From Lenzites betulinus (taxonomy: Eukaryota > Basidiomycota > Agaricomycetes > Polyporales > Polyporaceae): 64,000 nt of DNA. Of this stretch, positions 23,124 through 36,119 are shown piece after piece. The stretch lies in assembly GCA_022264855.1 (NCBI GenBank), contig JABYQU010000030.1, positions 248,001-312,000 on the forward strand. The letters are read 5' to 3'. The notes beneath the pieces were generated by a model, which saw nothing but the letters and a program-made list of their open reading frames with translations, was not told the origin of the DNA and searched no databases. Both the position numbers and the translations under genes were made by a program. Position 1 is the first letter of the stretch; every line of letters begins with the position of its first letter.

Positions 23124-24645
23124 GTCGCGCGCGCAGCCGGCTAACTATCACAATCGCGGTCGAGAGCCCCCCAGGGGTGGTGGTGGGCGAGGAGAAAGAT
23201 GCGGACGCGTGCATGACCGCTGTGCCGCCCCGGGTTGGCTCACGCGCGACGCGCGACTCGCGACCCTGCAGCAGGATCAGCGCCGACCCCGGGCACCGCG
23301 TCGATATCAGTCCGAATCGGGTAGCGGCGTGCCTATACTAGGCTCCGTCAGTCGACGAAACGTGCTCGCTACGCCGGCACACAAGCTTCACCCCTGTTTG
23401 CGTGACACTATCACCTTTCCAGACGTTATTATGCTGTAGGTACACGAGGATAACGGCCGGACTTTGAATAAGCTTAACAGCTCTGGCCACTTGGATTGGG
23501 CGCCAAAGGCCGTTGGGCGCTAAATCGTACAAGTGTGGCGAGAAGTCGATGCCCTCCGTATCTCAACAAGCACTCCTTGAACAGGGCTCAAACCTTCCAT
23601 AGACGTAGTCATGTGGTGCACTGACCTGTATGTGTACGTATAGCCCAAGATGAGCATATTTGAGTGTGCTATGAGCCAAGTCAAATTGTGGCTCGTCAGA
23701 TTTGCGAAACGTGGATTTGTACATGTTTGTTCCCCGCAAAGACGATTTCTTCATCCCCTAGACACTGAATTGCTCGCTTCGCTCGCAATAAGGCGCGGAT
23801 GTCCCCCGGGGCGAGGAGAGAGTCGATCGGGGGGATCTGCGGGCCGTCGAGGACGATGAGGTTACTAAACCCCCAGACAAACACTGACACCATCAGAGAT
23901 AGAAAACTGGTTACTTGGGAGATATGTTTTGCTTCATATATAGCGCTGCGACTACTTGAAGGAGATCGGCCCTTTCTCAACCATCTATGAATAGGTGAGT
24001 TAGATGATGAAGTTCGCGGCGTTGCAACCCAGCTGACAGCGGACGTTTGTCTGATAGCCCTGTACCGCACGCACGACCCGCACGTTCCTCGAGCTCAAAA
24101 TGTGTGAGTGAATAGCTGGAATGAGCGCGTGTAGGTCGTGTAAAGTGGTATTACACTGGCAGGTCAGAATCTATACAGTAAATAATGTGCAGCGAATGAC
24201 GGAAAGCCGGCATGCGCGCGCTCGGAAGCGCCAGAATCCCGCCCGGGTCGTGAGTGATGTGTGCGTATCAGAGTCCATGGGGAACGATGCAAAGAACACA
24301 GGGCGAGAACATGAACCATTAATCGTCCGATCAGAGGGGCACGTACAGTATATACCCGGCCAGGTCGCCCTCCCGTATCGCGCACCGACGCCAGGAGCCT
24401 CCAAATATACTCTTCCCACCCACAAGTCCGCAGCAGTCTCACGCGACCGCGTGGGCGCGGTCGAAGCTCGCACCCTGGGAGTCGGGACGGCCGTGGGGCA
24501 ACACCCGCAGCAGCACTGCGACACCATCGCGCGCCGCTGTGCAATGTCCGCCGCGCTCGTTCCGTCAAGCTCCAAGGGGGCCCCAGGCGTCGAGAGGACA
24601 GTCGCGAGGGACGCGGTCCGGGTGCAGGAAGCGGTTGCCCGGCGC
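23124..24645. other. Intergenic, 1.5 kb
   Basis: Holds the promoter of the Gln-rich protein gene (to its left) and the 3' flank of the PPPY-tailed membrane protein gene (to its right). Open frames here are short and overlapping, with no motif I recognise. Confidence 0.5.
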
Positions 24646-25446
24646 TCATCCAGGGTGCTCCGCAGCCTGAGCGTGGTTCGTCTCCTCCTCGGCCGGGGGC
24701 GACTGCACGACAGCGTCATACTCTGGCGCGGGCTGATACGGGGGCGGGGGCGGGTGCCAGCGACGCGCCTCGAGAGCGCGGTTCAGGCGTTCCATGCGCT
24801 CGCGCTCCATCTCCTCCATCTCGCGCTCGAGCCGATGGCGGCTCATAAGCGCCTCTATGCGGTCGCGCGGGGGCGTCCTGCGCCAGACGACGAAGCAGCG
24901 CACGAGCCCGGCGAGGACGAGGAGCACAACGACGCCTCCCAGAACCTCGAACGCGATGGCGACAGGCGGCTGTCCGCTCTGCGACGGCGCGGGAGGGCGA
25001 TTGACAGGCGGCGCGTTGGCTGGGCTTGTGGGATTTGGAGGGGGGAAGTGGCGGGTGAGCGGCGCACCGGGAGTGGGGGACCATGAGCTGTGGGGGTGCG
25101 TGCGGTGGACGGTGGGGGGGATGATGATCGAATGCTTGGAGGTGGTGCTCGAGTCCGCAGTGCTCGATAGCCGGTCGGTAAACGTCGTCTGTGTCGCGTC
25201 GTCGGCGCCCGCCGCGCCAGGATTTCGTGCGGTGGTGCGTGTTGCCTGAGCATCGCTGGTAGAAGTGTGTGCTGTGGGGGTAGACGACTGCGCACTGGAT
25301 GTGCTCGACTCGCCCGTTGCAGCAGGTACGGCGCTAGCGAATCTGGGGATGGTCAGAGGGGAGATGAAGGGAGGAAATGGGACGTACTGGAAGAAAGTGC
25401 CAAGCGCGAAGAAGCATACGAGCCCAAATCGCGAACTGAACCGCAT
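24646..25446 (-). CDS. Single-pass (type I) membrane protein with PPPY cytosolic tail
   Basis: Two exons, 25446-25388 and 25342-24646, giving 251 residues. The 45-nt intron has a GTACGT donor and a CTGAC branch; it is in frame, so skipping it would only insert 15 residues into the signal peptide region. Layout: signal peptide (RFGLVCFFALGTFFQFASA), Ser/Thr/Pro-rich ectodomain likely to be O-glycosylated, a membrane helix (AFEVLGGVVVLLVLAGLVRCFVV, about 150-172), a basic stop-transfer stretch (WRRTPPRDR), a charged coiled-coil segment (REMEEMERERMERLNRALEA), and a PPPPPYQPAPEYDAV tail. PPxY motifs bind WW domains of NEDD4/Rsp5-type ubiquitin ligases. No enzymatic domain is visible. It may be a cell-surface sensor or adaptor, which is inference from layout. 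Confidence 0.82.
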   Translation of the reverse strand: MRFSSRFGLVCFFALGTFFQYVPFPPFISPLTIPRFASAVPAATGESSTSSAQSSTPTAHTSTSDAQATRTTARNPGAAGADDATQTTFTDRLSSTADSSTTSKHSIIIPPTVHRTHPHSSWSPTPGAPLTRHFPPPNPTSPANAPPVNRPPAPSQSGQPPVAIAFEVLGGVVVLLVLAGLVRCFVVWRRTPPRDRIEALMSRHRLEREMEEMERERMERLNRALEARRWHPPPPPYQPAPEYDAVVQSPPAEEETNHAQAAEHPG

Positions 25447-26307
25447 GTGCGTGCGCACCGCGTGCAAGCCCAAGAGGACGGACCACAGAGGTCTGCGTTC
25501 GGACAGGAGGCGAAAGGAGGAAGGGCGGCGTCGAGCAGAGCGGAAGTCGGGGGTTATGCAGGATGGGGGGGAGGGTGGTGGCCAGGGCCAGCAGTCATGG
25601 CAGGGAAGGAGGAGGAGGGGCGGGGATGTTCTGCACTTGCGCTCTGAATAGGGCGACAGTTGCCGCCCGGCTGCACCTAAAATACTTACGCGACGTCCAG
25701 TAGGCCGGCACTTGGCGCTAGCCCCCGGCGTCTCCCCGTCTCCTCCCCCGGTGGCGGTGTCTCCCCTTCCACGTCCGCAGCCGATCCGTCCCCGATCTCG
25801 AGTCCTCCATGTGCCCTCCAGCTGCCACTGCATCTCCCTAGCCATTCTCGCGCCCTTCGACACCCTGTAGAGTGATAGGTACACAGACTACCTTCATCTA
25901 CACGCCAAGTTATCTCCCAATCGTGTCTCGCTCTACCTGATGCACACCCTTTCTTTGACACGACACACAAGCCTTCTTCCAATATCAATGATCCATGCCT
26001 TTCTGGGTCCGTAGCCACCTTCGGGTTTTCGAGCCCGGATTCTCGACATTGATGGCAGGCCGACGAACAACAGCACTGCCGCAGAATACACAACAACCCG
26101 CCGTGGGTGAAAATGCCGCCTCCGGAGGATCGTTTAGTACCGTTATCCCCTTTGGCTACCGCTTCCCATTCAGGCGGTCGTCGTGTGGCTGATCTGCTAC
26201 TAGCAAGCGACGCCTCGCATATATCGTGGTCTCTCGTTACTGCTTTGCACAGCACAAGACAGATTTCCGGGCCCTTCACTTGTTTGCTCAACTGCGCCAC
26301 CATTTAA

Positions 26308-27660
26308 TGGCACGGCCAACATCGGATAGGTTGGGTATATTCTCAAACCCCACGTCTTCTCTCCGGAAGCTCAGTAAGCCCTACGGAGACCCAGCGCGCG
26401 AGGAATCCACTCTCCGTCCGGACGTCGGCCGTTCACGCGTGAACGGCGCGCATGGGCTATTTCCGGAACGCGGTCTTCTCGACACGGATCAACTGGTACC
26501 AACCCGATGTCCGCCAATCCGTCCACACCTACAACGTTTCTCCCGGGCACGTTTAACCCAACGGTGAGCAACAGCTTTCTTTATCGCACAGCGTACGAGA
26601 ACAGGAGCCACGGCGATCCTTAGCCCTGTATTATCTTCCACGGCCCATTAACGCCGCATCGCAACACATGCACTTCCCAAGCCATGAGGTTCCCGGCGGC
26701 GCATGCGGCGGAAATGTGGCCGACGCCGCTCTAGTTCGTGCGGATCTAACCTTTAGGCACCCTGGTTCAAGCGCGTGGATCTCGACGGAACCCCAGCGGT
26801 GACTGTACATAAACGCACGCAGGGTCTGACCCAAACCGCCCGCTTGCTGCGGCAAAGCAGGTATTCCTATTCCTGGCGGGAATCCAGCAGCGCGACATCC
26901 TTCCGCTGTGCCCGCAGCCGACGGAAGAGAGACCGGATGCGCCAGGGTGTGGCGTGCGCCGCCTCCTGGTCCATCACGTCACATGGCGAATCCCAGGGCG
27001 CGCCAGGCCGCGGCGGGAAGGGCGTCGACTTTGCGCAAGCCGGAGTCGCGATCCACCCGGATGCCAGTGATTCCCTTGCGGTAACAACAACATATATTTG
27101 TGAGTACTAGAGTGCTTCGAAGCCCCCTACAATATATGTTAACGTGTTCATTGGCACCCATTGCAGGTCCGAACGTCAACGTTTCTACGTCAACGCGTTC
27201 GCGTCAAACCCGGGGTCTGGCGCGAGATGCGATCCAACACGACCCTTGTGGCGTCGGCGTACATGTCACCGCCCACGAAGCTCTCCATTCCGCGGGCGCA
27301 CTACATCGTACGCCGCGTGCTCCTGGCGCATCGACCGGGGCAACGGCCCGCGCCAACCCAACCAGGTAACCCAACATCCGTCTGGCCATTGCCTCGCCTG
27401 CGCTTCGTGCACTTGGTACGGATGCCCAAGGATGAGCGTTCCGCTACTAACGGCCGCGAGCTGCGCACTGCGATCGTATGTCGTAACTCGGAGCATGCGT
27501 TTGAGTCTCCGGGCCATGCACTGCGCCCCAGATACCGCTGGAGCCGCCTGTGCCCGCACAAGCTCCAGGGTTGATACAGTTCTCGAGGTGGGCGGTCGCT
27601 GCATACTTAGCGGCCGTTGCGCTTATAATTCTGCCATCGCCTCTGTGTTCAGCTAGCGTT
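26308..27660 (+). other. Possible unrecognised or decayed spliced gene
   Basis: A canonical-looking intron at 27093-27165 (donor GTGAGT, acceptor ATTGCAG after a pyrimidine-rich run) joins an open frame of about 105 codons (from 26775) to another of about 65 codons (to 27369), and the frame stays open across the join. Another donor-like GTGAGC lies at 26563. The predicted peptide is low in recognisable motifs and I could not extend it to a convincing start or stop. It may be a lineage-specific gene, a non-coding transcript or a relic. Confidence 0.2.
26428..26447. repeat. 20-bp perfect palindrome with ACGCGT centre
   Basis: Reads identically on both strands and contains ACGCGT, the core of the MluI cell-cycle box in yeasts. 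It lies in gene-poor DNA far from a supported start codon, so a regulatory role is only a possibility. Confidence 0.6.
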
Positions 27661-28941
27661 CAATGGTACCTCAGGGTTATTCTGACCAGGATCCTTCCGA
27701 TGGCGCGTCCAGGCCGCTTCGCAGGCGATTGATTATTCTTGTTCTTTACGACCGCCAGCCTCGAGCCGTGCCGGAATCCCCATTGGCTGCTATACATATC
27801 GTGGACGACGAAGTCGGACGTGCGTCATAGTGAAGACGTACTGGGGTGCGTGGCATCTCTCGCGTGGAAGAGTATTAATATGACGTGGAGATCTGACATT
27901 GAAACGACGACTCGACATCACCACCTTTCGGACTACGTCGGACCACCGCTTGTTCTGTTCTGTTGCGTCTGCTGCCCACTGTCTGCTACAAGTTCATTCC
28001 GCATGGTGGCGCTGCGTGGGCGTGTTCGTTGCGGGGTATCAGCTGCAGAGAGCAGATTCTCCCGTGTGGCGTCGTAAGTTGTGTTCCACCTCTGGGTTCG
28101 ACCAGGCCCGTTGGAAACGCCGGCACCGCTAGGGAACGCCGCTACCGCTCGGAGCATGTTCTAGGTTGCATCGAAGTGACTTGGGTTACGAGCGCATAAC
28201 CTTATGCCAAGGGCTCGAGCGTGCATCCATGTGGCGAAAACACATGCTGCACAAGCGTCAACAAGAACAATCCCTACAAATACAAATGTCACTGCTGCTC
28301 CTGACGTCGTATTCGAAGTTCGAACGCCCCTCCCTTCCCTGCAAGTTTCTGGCATCTGCCAGCTCGCTCGGCTCACCGTTGGTCATTACCGGTCATTTCC
28401 CATACACCAAACATTGGTCATGGCCAACGGCCGATGACGGATGGGGTAACCAGCTTACACATCTCATTACAGCTTTCCGAGTCGTGTACCGTGTCGTGTG
28501 CGCGGACATAGAGCGTGACGCGCAACGTAGACAGTGCAAAGTGGCCTGAAGACGACGAAGACACAGAACCATCGAGAGTGCTGTCGACTGAGACTTTCTT
28601 CGGCGGCCATCTGCCTACTGCCGTCGTCGAGCAGGATCACGAGTAGAACGCCACGATTTGGCCGGAACGCGGAGGAGTAGTCAGGAGACGCCCGGGCGTC
28701 CGCGTGATTACGTGAGAGAGTCGGGATGGGGAAGAGGAGAATTCCCGACTGAGAGCTGCTGTGCCGGCCGCTTCCTCCTCTTCAGCTGAGCATGTTTCTC
28801 TCTCGTCCCCCACCTCCCCCCTCTCGACACACTGAGCCCTCCGCAACCGGCACATCACTCGCTTTAAGCCCGCGCACACCTATCCAGAGATAGCGATTGC
28901 AACTCCGACGCACTACAAACTCCTCCATCGCTTCTGCCGAG

Positions 28942-30393
28942 ATGGCCCACTTGCACGACGCATGCATCGAAGACTCGCTCGCAGATCTCGCCCTGCTCGA
29001 TGCACTCACCGCCCCGGTCCCGCCCTCTGCCGCGGCCCTGGGCCTGAATATCAGCGCGAGCCTGTCAACGGGGCTGTCCCCGAAGAAGCAGCACGCATAT
29101 AAGCGCAGAGACGCCGACCTCGACCCCCTCCTCCTCGCCGCCGCCGCCTCGTACGGGCATGTCACCCGGAACCACTACACCCATGACTTCTTTCCCGCCG
29201 TCGGCGACCCGCGCTCGCAGGGTGCGTACGACTGGACGAAGTGGCAGGCGGAGGACCCGGCAGCCCGACAGGAGCGCCGACCGCGACTGAAATATGTCAG
29301 CAGGCAGGGCCCGCGCTCGCAGAAGGAGAGGAAGGAAAACACTGCACAGGAGCAGGCGCGGCACCCAGACAAATCCCCCTCGCTATCGACGGTGGCTGCC
29401 GCCGCTGCGGCGCCCGCGGGCCTGCTTCCTCCGAGCTCGGGGCTCGATGTGAAGTGCATGGCGCGCACCCGGGTGCCCACCCCCCACGGCCCGGTCTTCT
29501 TGCACCTATACCACAACTCTAGAGACAACAAGGAGCACCTCGCCATCGTGGTGGATCCGGCGCAGCTCGAAAACGACGCCCAGCTCGCGCCGCCCATCCG
29601 CAGCCAGTCGCTAGACGCGGTGTGGTCCGAGACGGAGACGGAAGTGGACCGCATAACGCGGGGCGCGTACGTCGGCCGTCTCTCGCAGCAGTCGCAGAGG
29701 GCGTCGCGCCCGGTGGACCACCACGCGGCGCAGCGCAGCCTCGACACCATCCCCTCCCCGCTCATCCGGATCCACTCCGAGTGCTTTACCGGCGAGACCA
29801 TCGGCAGCATGCGCTGCGACTGCGGCGAGCAGCTCGACGAGGCGATCCGCCAGATAGCGCAACCCATCACCATCCCCTCTCCCACCAACCCTGCACAGAC
29901 GATCACCATTCCCGGGCGCGGCGCGGTGGTGTACCTCCGGCAGGAGGGCCGGGGCATCGGCCTGCTCTCGAAGATCCGCGCGTACAACCTGCAGGACCTC
30001 GGGCACGACACCGTCACCGCGAACCTCATGCTCGGGCACAAGGCGGACGAGCGGGGGTACGAGATCGCGGGCGCGATTCTGCGCGACCTCGGGCTGGGCG
30101 AGGGCGTGCGCCTGCTCACGAACAACCCGGACAAGATGCACGCGCTCGAGGCGGAGAACATCCGGATCGTCGAGCGTGTGCCGATGGTCCCGCGCTCGTG
30201 GCAGCGCATTCAACATGCGAAGTCGGGTGGAGACGTCGTGGGCGTGCGCGTGCACGACGGGGAGGAGGAGCGGGAGCGGGGCGTGACGATGATTGGGCAG
30301 GGCGAGGTGCATGGGGAGGACCTGGACAAGTACCTGCGGACGAAGGTGTTGCGTATGGGGCATATGCTCCCTTTGCTTGCCGATCTTCAGTAG
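28942..30393 (+). CDS. RIB1: GTP cyclohydrolase II (riboflavin biosynthesis)
   Basis: A single exon of 484 codons (483 residues). The enzyme opens GTP to the first committed intermediate of riboflavin synthesis, releasing formate and pyrophosphate. The catalytic domain (about 245-430) is clear: SPLIRIHSECFTGETIG followed by SMRCDCGEQL gives the three zinc-binding Cys; VVYLRQEGRGIGLLSK holds the catalytic Arg region; and VRLLTNNPDKMHALE completes the GTP site. The first about 240 residues form an extension usual in fungal RIB1 proteins, with a short Ala/Gly-rich linker. The start at 28942 gives a GAGATGG context. It lies 251 bp upstream of VPS17 in the same direction. The long antisense frames over this gene are GC-driven shadows. 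Confidence 0.95.
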   Translation: MAHLHDACIEDSLADLALLDALTAPVPPSAAALGLNISASLSTGLSPKKQHAYKRRDADLDPLLLAAAASYGHVTRNHYTHDFFPAVGDPRSQGAYDWTKWQAEDPAARQERRPRLKYVSRQGPRSQKERKENTAQEQARHPDKSPSLSTVAAAAAAPAGLLPPSSGLDVKCMARTRVPTPHGPVFLHLYHNSRDNKEHLAIVVDPAQLENDAQLAPPIRSQSLDAVWSETETEVDRITRGAYVGRLSQQSQRASRPVDHHAAQRSLDTIPSPLIRIHSECFTGETIGSMRCDCGEQLDEAIRQIAQPITIPSPTNPAQTITIPGRGAVVYLRQEGRGIGLLSKIRAYNLQDLGHDTVTANLMLGHKADERGYEIAGAILRDLGLGEGVRLLTNNPDKMHALEAENIRIVERVPMVPRSWQRIQHAKSGGDVVGVRVHDGEEERERGVTMIGQGEVHGEDLDKYLRTKVLRMGHMLPLLADLQ

Positions 30394-30644
30394 CATATAA
30401 TTTACCATTTAGGAGCCATCTATTGTTGTAAGCTGCACCTGCGAATAAAGCCGTGCCAGAAGTCGCTATACTATTACTACTTTGGAGAAATGTCAGTACT
30501 AGTACTATACAGATCTGCGGGAGGAATATTGCGATGCCGCCGGCATGTTCCAAGAACGCTCGGCAGTGGGCGCTATCGGGCTCTGCGCCTCTCCACCGTG
30601 CCCTCATCCTCGCTCGCTCTTGCCGACACCGACCACCCGCAGCC

Positions 30645-32915
30645 ATGTCCTTGATTGACCCCCTCGCCGTCCCCAACTTCCCCCAGGACGACCCGCCATG
30701 GCCCACAACGCCGCACAGCCCCAACGAGCCCATCCCCAACCTCCCTAGGCCGTCGCCTAACCACCACGAATCATCACGCGGGCCCCCCGCCGGGCTATAT
30801 GGGAAGGAGCCGCAGATATACGGCCAGCCCGAGCCCGGCCTCATCTCACCCGTGCTGAACACGTCGTCGAATGGCATGCCATTCGAGCGGAGAGAGCCGT
30901 ATCTCCGTGTGAGGATCACGTCGCTCGACCGGAACAGGCGCGACGTCCTCATTAAATTCGATGCGCAGGTGCGTGCGCCCGTCCGCCCCGACGCCCCCGC
31001 GCCGCCCAACTGACGTCTCCCGCTTCTCTCCCCTCGCCCTCGCGCGCCCGCCGGCAGACGAACCTGTCGAACTTCACGGGCACGACGTACCGGAACGTGT
31101 CGCGCTCGTACCTCGAGTTCCAGCAGTTCTACGAGGCGATCATCCAGAACAACCCGCAGACGATCGTGCCCGCGCTCCCGCTCGCGCGCACGAGCGCGCC
31201 GACGGACGAGGAGGACGACCGGCTCGTGAAGATCATGCTCCAGCGCTGGCTCACGCGCATCTGCGAGGACCCGATCCTCATCAACGAGGAGGAGCTGCGC
31301 TCGTTCGTCGAGAACGACTTTGGGTACCAGGCGACGCCGAGCACGCGCAAGAAGGCGTCGGGCGGGTTCAGCCTTATTCGCCGCGGCGTGCCGGACGAGG
31401 ACGAGGAGCTCCAGCGGGCGCGGTTCGAGCTGACGAAGCTCGAGGCGCAGTTCTTCGACGCGGCGAAGGCGATTGATAAATTGGCTCGGGCGAGAAAATG
31501 TACGTTGGTGAACAAGACGGTCGTTGTGCTCGGTACTGAGTACATGTCTAGCTATCGCCACGGTCAAAGTGGAAATGGGTAACAAGCTGGTGAACGTCTC
31601 TTCTACGGAGGCCCACCCGCCCCTGGGTAATGCTCTCCAGAAGATGGGCCGGGCATACCACAGCCTTGCCGACCTAGACCAGGCACAGGGAATCAGCGAA
31701 TGCGTTATCATTGGTGATTCGCTGGGTTATCAGGGTCTCAATGCGCGGTCGGCCAAGGAGACATTGCAGCAGCGGACGGGAGTTCTGGAAGAGTATCAAG
31801 CAGCAGTGAAGGCGACCATTTCCAAGAGGCGGAACATGGAGCGCTTGAAGGCTAGCAGCAACATCAGTCCCCAGCGCGTAGACGAGGCCCTTGAGGAGAT
31901 GGAGGAGGTAATTTTAGCCCATGCGGCTGCTATGTGAATTGCGAGCTAACGTTCATACCAACAGGCGAACAAGTACGAGCAGATCCTGGCTAGGAGGGCA
32001 GAAGGCATCTCGCAGAATCTCCACCGCGCGCTGGATAGGCACAAGAGGCTTGTCACCGAGGATGTCACTGCCGCTCTGGTGGAACACGTTCGCTCGACCA
32101 TCATGTACGAACGACAGCACCTGCGCGAGCTCGAGGCCCTCCGGCCGGATGTCGGCAATGCGGACAAGAAGCATGTGCCTCAGAAGCCCGTCAGCGCACC
32201 CCGCCCATCGTACATCCCACCCTTGGAGGACTTCGCACCGAAACCGCCTATTCCGCGCCCAGCGTCGGGCCCTCCTACCAATGTCCCGCGTGCGGCCCCG
32301 CCGCCGAGCGTACCTCCCCTCAGCGCTTCCGCTTTCATCAACGGTTCTTCGCAGAACCCGCTTGCTCCTGGCCTCCCCTCGCCCATACGCTCTCCCCTCC
32401 CTCCTCAATCACCCGGTGCGGGGCCGTCATCAGCAACTACTCCATCTCATACCCACTTCGCGCCACCTCTCATGGACGGCCCGCCGCTCGGCGGACGTCT
32501 CGTGGATGGTTCGAAGTCGATGTTTGTCAAACCGCCGTCTTCGCCCCTTGCGTCCTCTGCGGTGCCGACATCCACAAGCACTCCCACGCTACCCCCCACA
32601 CCTCAGTCGCCGTCGCGTGCGGCGGCGGCGGCTCCCAAGACCCCCGCCGACCCCCTCTCCGCGACGTCTTCGTTCCCGCCCTCAGGGCTCCCGTCCGCCG
32701 CTCCGCATCCGCTTGCGGCGTCCATGTTCGTTCCGTCTACTTCGTCGCCACTCGCGAACGGCCGGTCCAACTCTATGTCCTCCGCGCTCAACAACGACTT
32801 GGATCCCCTCGGCATGGCGAAGCCTGTGAACATGTCCGCGTCGGTGCGGGTGCAGCCGACGAGGCCGCGGTTGGACGCGCGGGAGGCAGCGAGCAAGCTC
32901 GCGAACATGTTCTAA
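30645..32915 (+). CDS. VPS17: Vps17-like sorting nexin (retromer)
   Basis: Four exons: 30645-30968, 31058-31499, 31552-31907 and 31965-32915, giving 690 residues. Vps17 pairs with Vps5 as the membrane-bending half of retromer, which carries receptors from endosomes to the Golgi. The PX domain spans about 85-225: PYLRVRITSLDRNRRDVLIK, NLSNFTGTTYRNVSRSYLEF, IVPALPLARTSAPTDEEDDR and the end block FVENDFGYQ. A helical BAR-like region follows (about 235-450; for example LGNALQKMGRAYHSLADLDQ and EQILARRAEGISQNLHRALD). The C-terminal about 230 residues are Pro/Ser-rich and probably disordered. Its stop is only 112 bp from the stop of the convergent peptidase gene, so the 3' untranslated regions probably overlap. 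Confidence 0.93.
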
Positions 32916-33027
32916 GGGTGTCATACCCACGTCGACGGTGTGCGGTTTCCAGGCAGTTATAATTATCTGCAGGTCGGACGCGGGACGGTTAATTCATTTG
33001 TTTCCTCATAGCACTAAATGGCTGCGT

Positions 33028-34544
33028 CTATAATTGTACGACAAAGGTAGGTGGAACACTGGGGTGGGTGGCGTTGATCAGGTGCAGCCTCTCCTGGCGT
33101 CCGTACACGAACTTCCACCGCTCCTCGTGCTCGTCCCAGTAGGCGTTCTCCTCCACCCTGAACCGGAGAGTCTCGTTGCGCTCGGGGACGAACGAGTATG
33201 CGTACAGTTCGATGCTGTAGTAAGTGTTCGGCAAGATTTTCAGTTCGCCCAAGACAGGAACATATTCGGGGAGGTTAGTGAATCCTGAATGCGCACGGTT
33301 TGTCAGCGTAGCCTTGTCCGGCGTGGACTACGCCACCTACCGATGACGGCTCCTGGAGCATGTCCCCAGTCGCCGATGGGATGGCAGTAAATCTGCCCCT
33401 CAATCCCCTCCGCGTTCATCTGGTCCAGACTCTCCCGGAGGACTTCGTTCCCCGTCTTTCCCGCCACCATCTTCTTGAGGACGATGTCCTGCATGCGGTT
33501 CGCCTTCTTCATCCCTTCCTTCAGCCCGGCGGGCGCGTCCGTCTCTCCCTCAGACGCGCGCAAGACGTACGCCATGTGCTGCACGTCAGTGTTCAGGCCC
33601 ATCGCGGTGATCCCGAAGTCGACGTGCAGGAGGTCGCCCTCGCGGATGATGTCCTGCGTGCCTGCCCAGCCGGGGAAGGACTCGGGTTTGAGCACGGATA
33701 CTCGGGGGTGGTTCCAGGTGGACACGTTGAGGAGCAGCATCTTCTCCCTGTACCACCATTCCACATCCTAGTCATGCTGCATCAGCCACGCGGACTCGCA
33801 CAACATATATGTGTGAATCCTACTTCAGTGGCGGTGACCCCAGGTGCGACGACCCGCTCGCTGAACGCCTCCTCCACCAGCGCCCAAGTCGTCTCCTGTA
33901 GCTCGCGATAAAACCGCAGCTGCCCCGGCACGCGCGCCGCGACATACTCGACCGCAAGCATCGGCTCGTTCACCGCACGCTCCATCCACCCCTCCCCAAG
34001 CGCCTCCGCAAGAGCCTCATACTCCCCAACATGCAGCCCCCCGCCGAACGCGAGGTCGCGGTCCGTGTTCAGCGCGATGCGGCGCGGGTCGTACGCGGCG
34101 AGCACGGTGCGCAGCGCGGGCCACACCGCGCCCGTGTTGTCGACCCAGCGCAGCGGGTTCGGCTGCCCGGCGAGCGTGGAGGTGTTCGTGTGGAAGAGGA
34201 GAACGGTGCGGCGGTGCGGGGCGTATTCGGTTGCGTCTTTGATGGACCACCAGAGCGTGTCTTCGGCGTATTCGCGCTGGCTGATCTGTGTGTCACAGCG
34301 TTAGTGGTGTTGTCAGATTAAGCGTGTAGGACGAGCTCACGAGCCATGCGGGGATGTCGTATTTCTGCAGGAGAGCGGGTAGGTGCGCGAGACGTTCGTC
34401 ACGCCAACCGTCCACTATCGCGGCCTGTTCGCGGAGCGAGGGCAGCCTGCGATACGTCGCGGGGGTGGTGGGATGCAACTGCGCGTGCGTGCCATGGACC
34501 CATAGCGTAGCTGAGAACAGTGACAGGAAAGCCCACACGACCAT
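33028..34544 (-). CDS. Secreted M24-family (creatinase/Xaa-Pro aminopeptidase-fold) protein
   Basis: Minus-strand exons: 34544-34341, 34285-33824, 33767-33341 and 33284-33028, giving 449 residues. An N-terminal signal peptide (VVWAFLSLFSATLWVHGTHA) points to secretion, unlike the cytosolic aminopeptidases P. The first half is a creatinase-N-like region (REYAEDTLWWSIKDATEYA). The second half carries the pita-bread metal site: two Asp eleven apart in HVDFGITAMGLNTD, His in IGDWGHAPG, Glu in YYSIELYAY and Glu in FRVEENAYW. All five ligands appear kept, so activity is plausible. An in-frame ATG at 34577 would add 11 polar residues before the signal peptide. Substrate is unknown; extracellular proline-containing peptides are a reasonable guess. 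Confidence 0.85.
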
Positions 34545-34786
34545 GTTCCACTCGCGATGATGGCTGTTCCTGTTCAAGCTGATCTACAGACTTGAACGCC
34601 GAGCTGACTGAACTCTGGACGGGATCAGCGGACTATCACCACATGTGTCTGATGACTTCCTGTCGTGAGAGCGTTGCTACAAATAGTAGATACAATATTT
34701 TGGGACGACTTCTCCGTTCACATCCAAGCTCTTTTATCCACAGTGCATGATCTTATGCATGTCACCTGTATCCCCAAGCTCCAAGC

Positions 34787-36119
<1,333 letters not shown>

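Larger units (their letters stand above)
25447..28941. other. Gene-poor region, 3.5 kb
   Basis: The largest stretch without a confident gene. It includes the leader of the PPPY-tailed gene at its left and the promoter of RIB1 at its right. In between are a few strong splice-site-like sequences and open stretches, listed separately, but no recognisable protein family on either strand and no terminal repeats or transposase motifs. Confidence 0.5.

Noticed and set aside
24121..25086. 321-codon plus-strand frame
   Set aside because: Antisense to the PPPY-tailed membrane protein over half its length and motif-free elsewhere.
29175..30209. 344-codon minus-strand frame inside RIB1
   Set aside because: Shadow of the GTP cyclohydrolase II frame; no motif of its own.
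30116..31711. 531-codon minus-strand open frame across RIB1 and VPS17
   Set aside because: It runs antisense to two strongly supported genes, crosses their intergenic spacer and introns without splice structure, and is Arg/Pro/Leu-rich as expected for the shadow of GC-rich codons.
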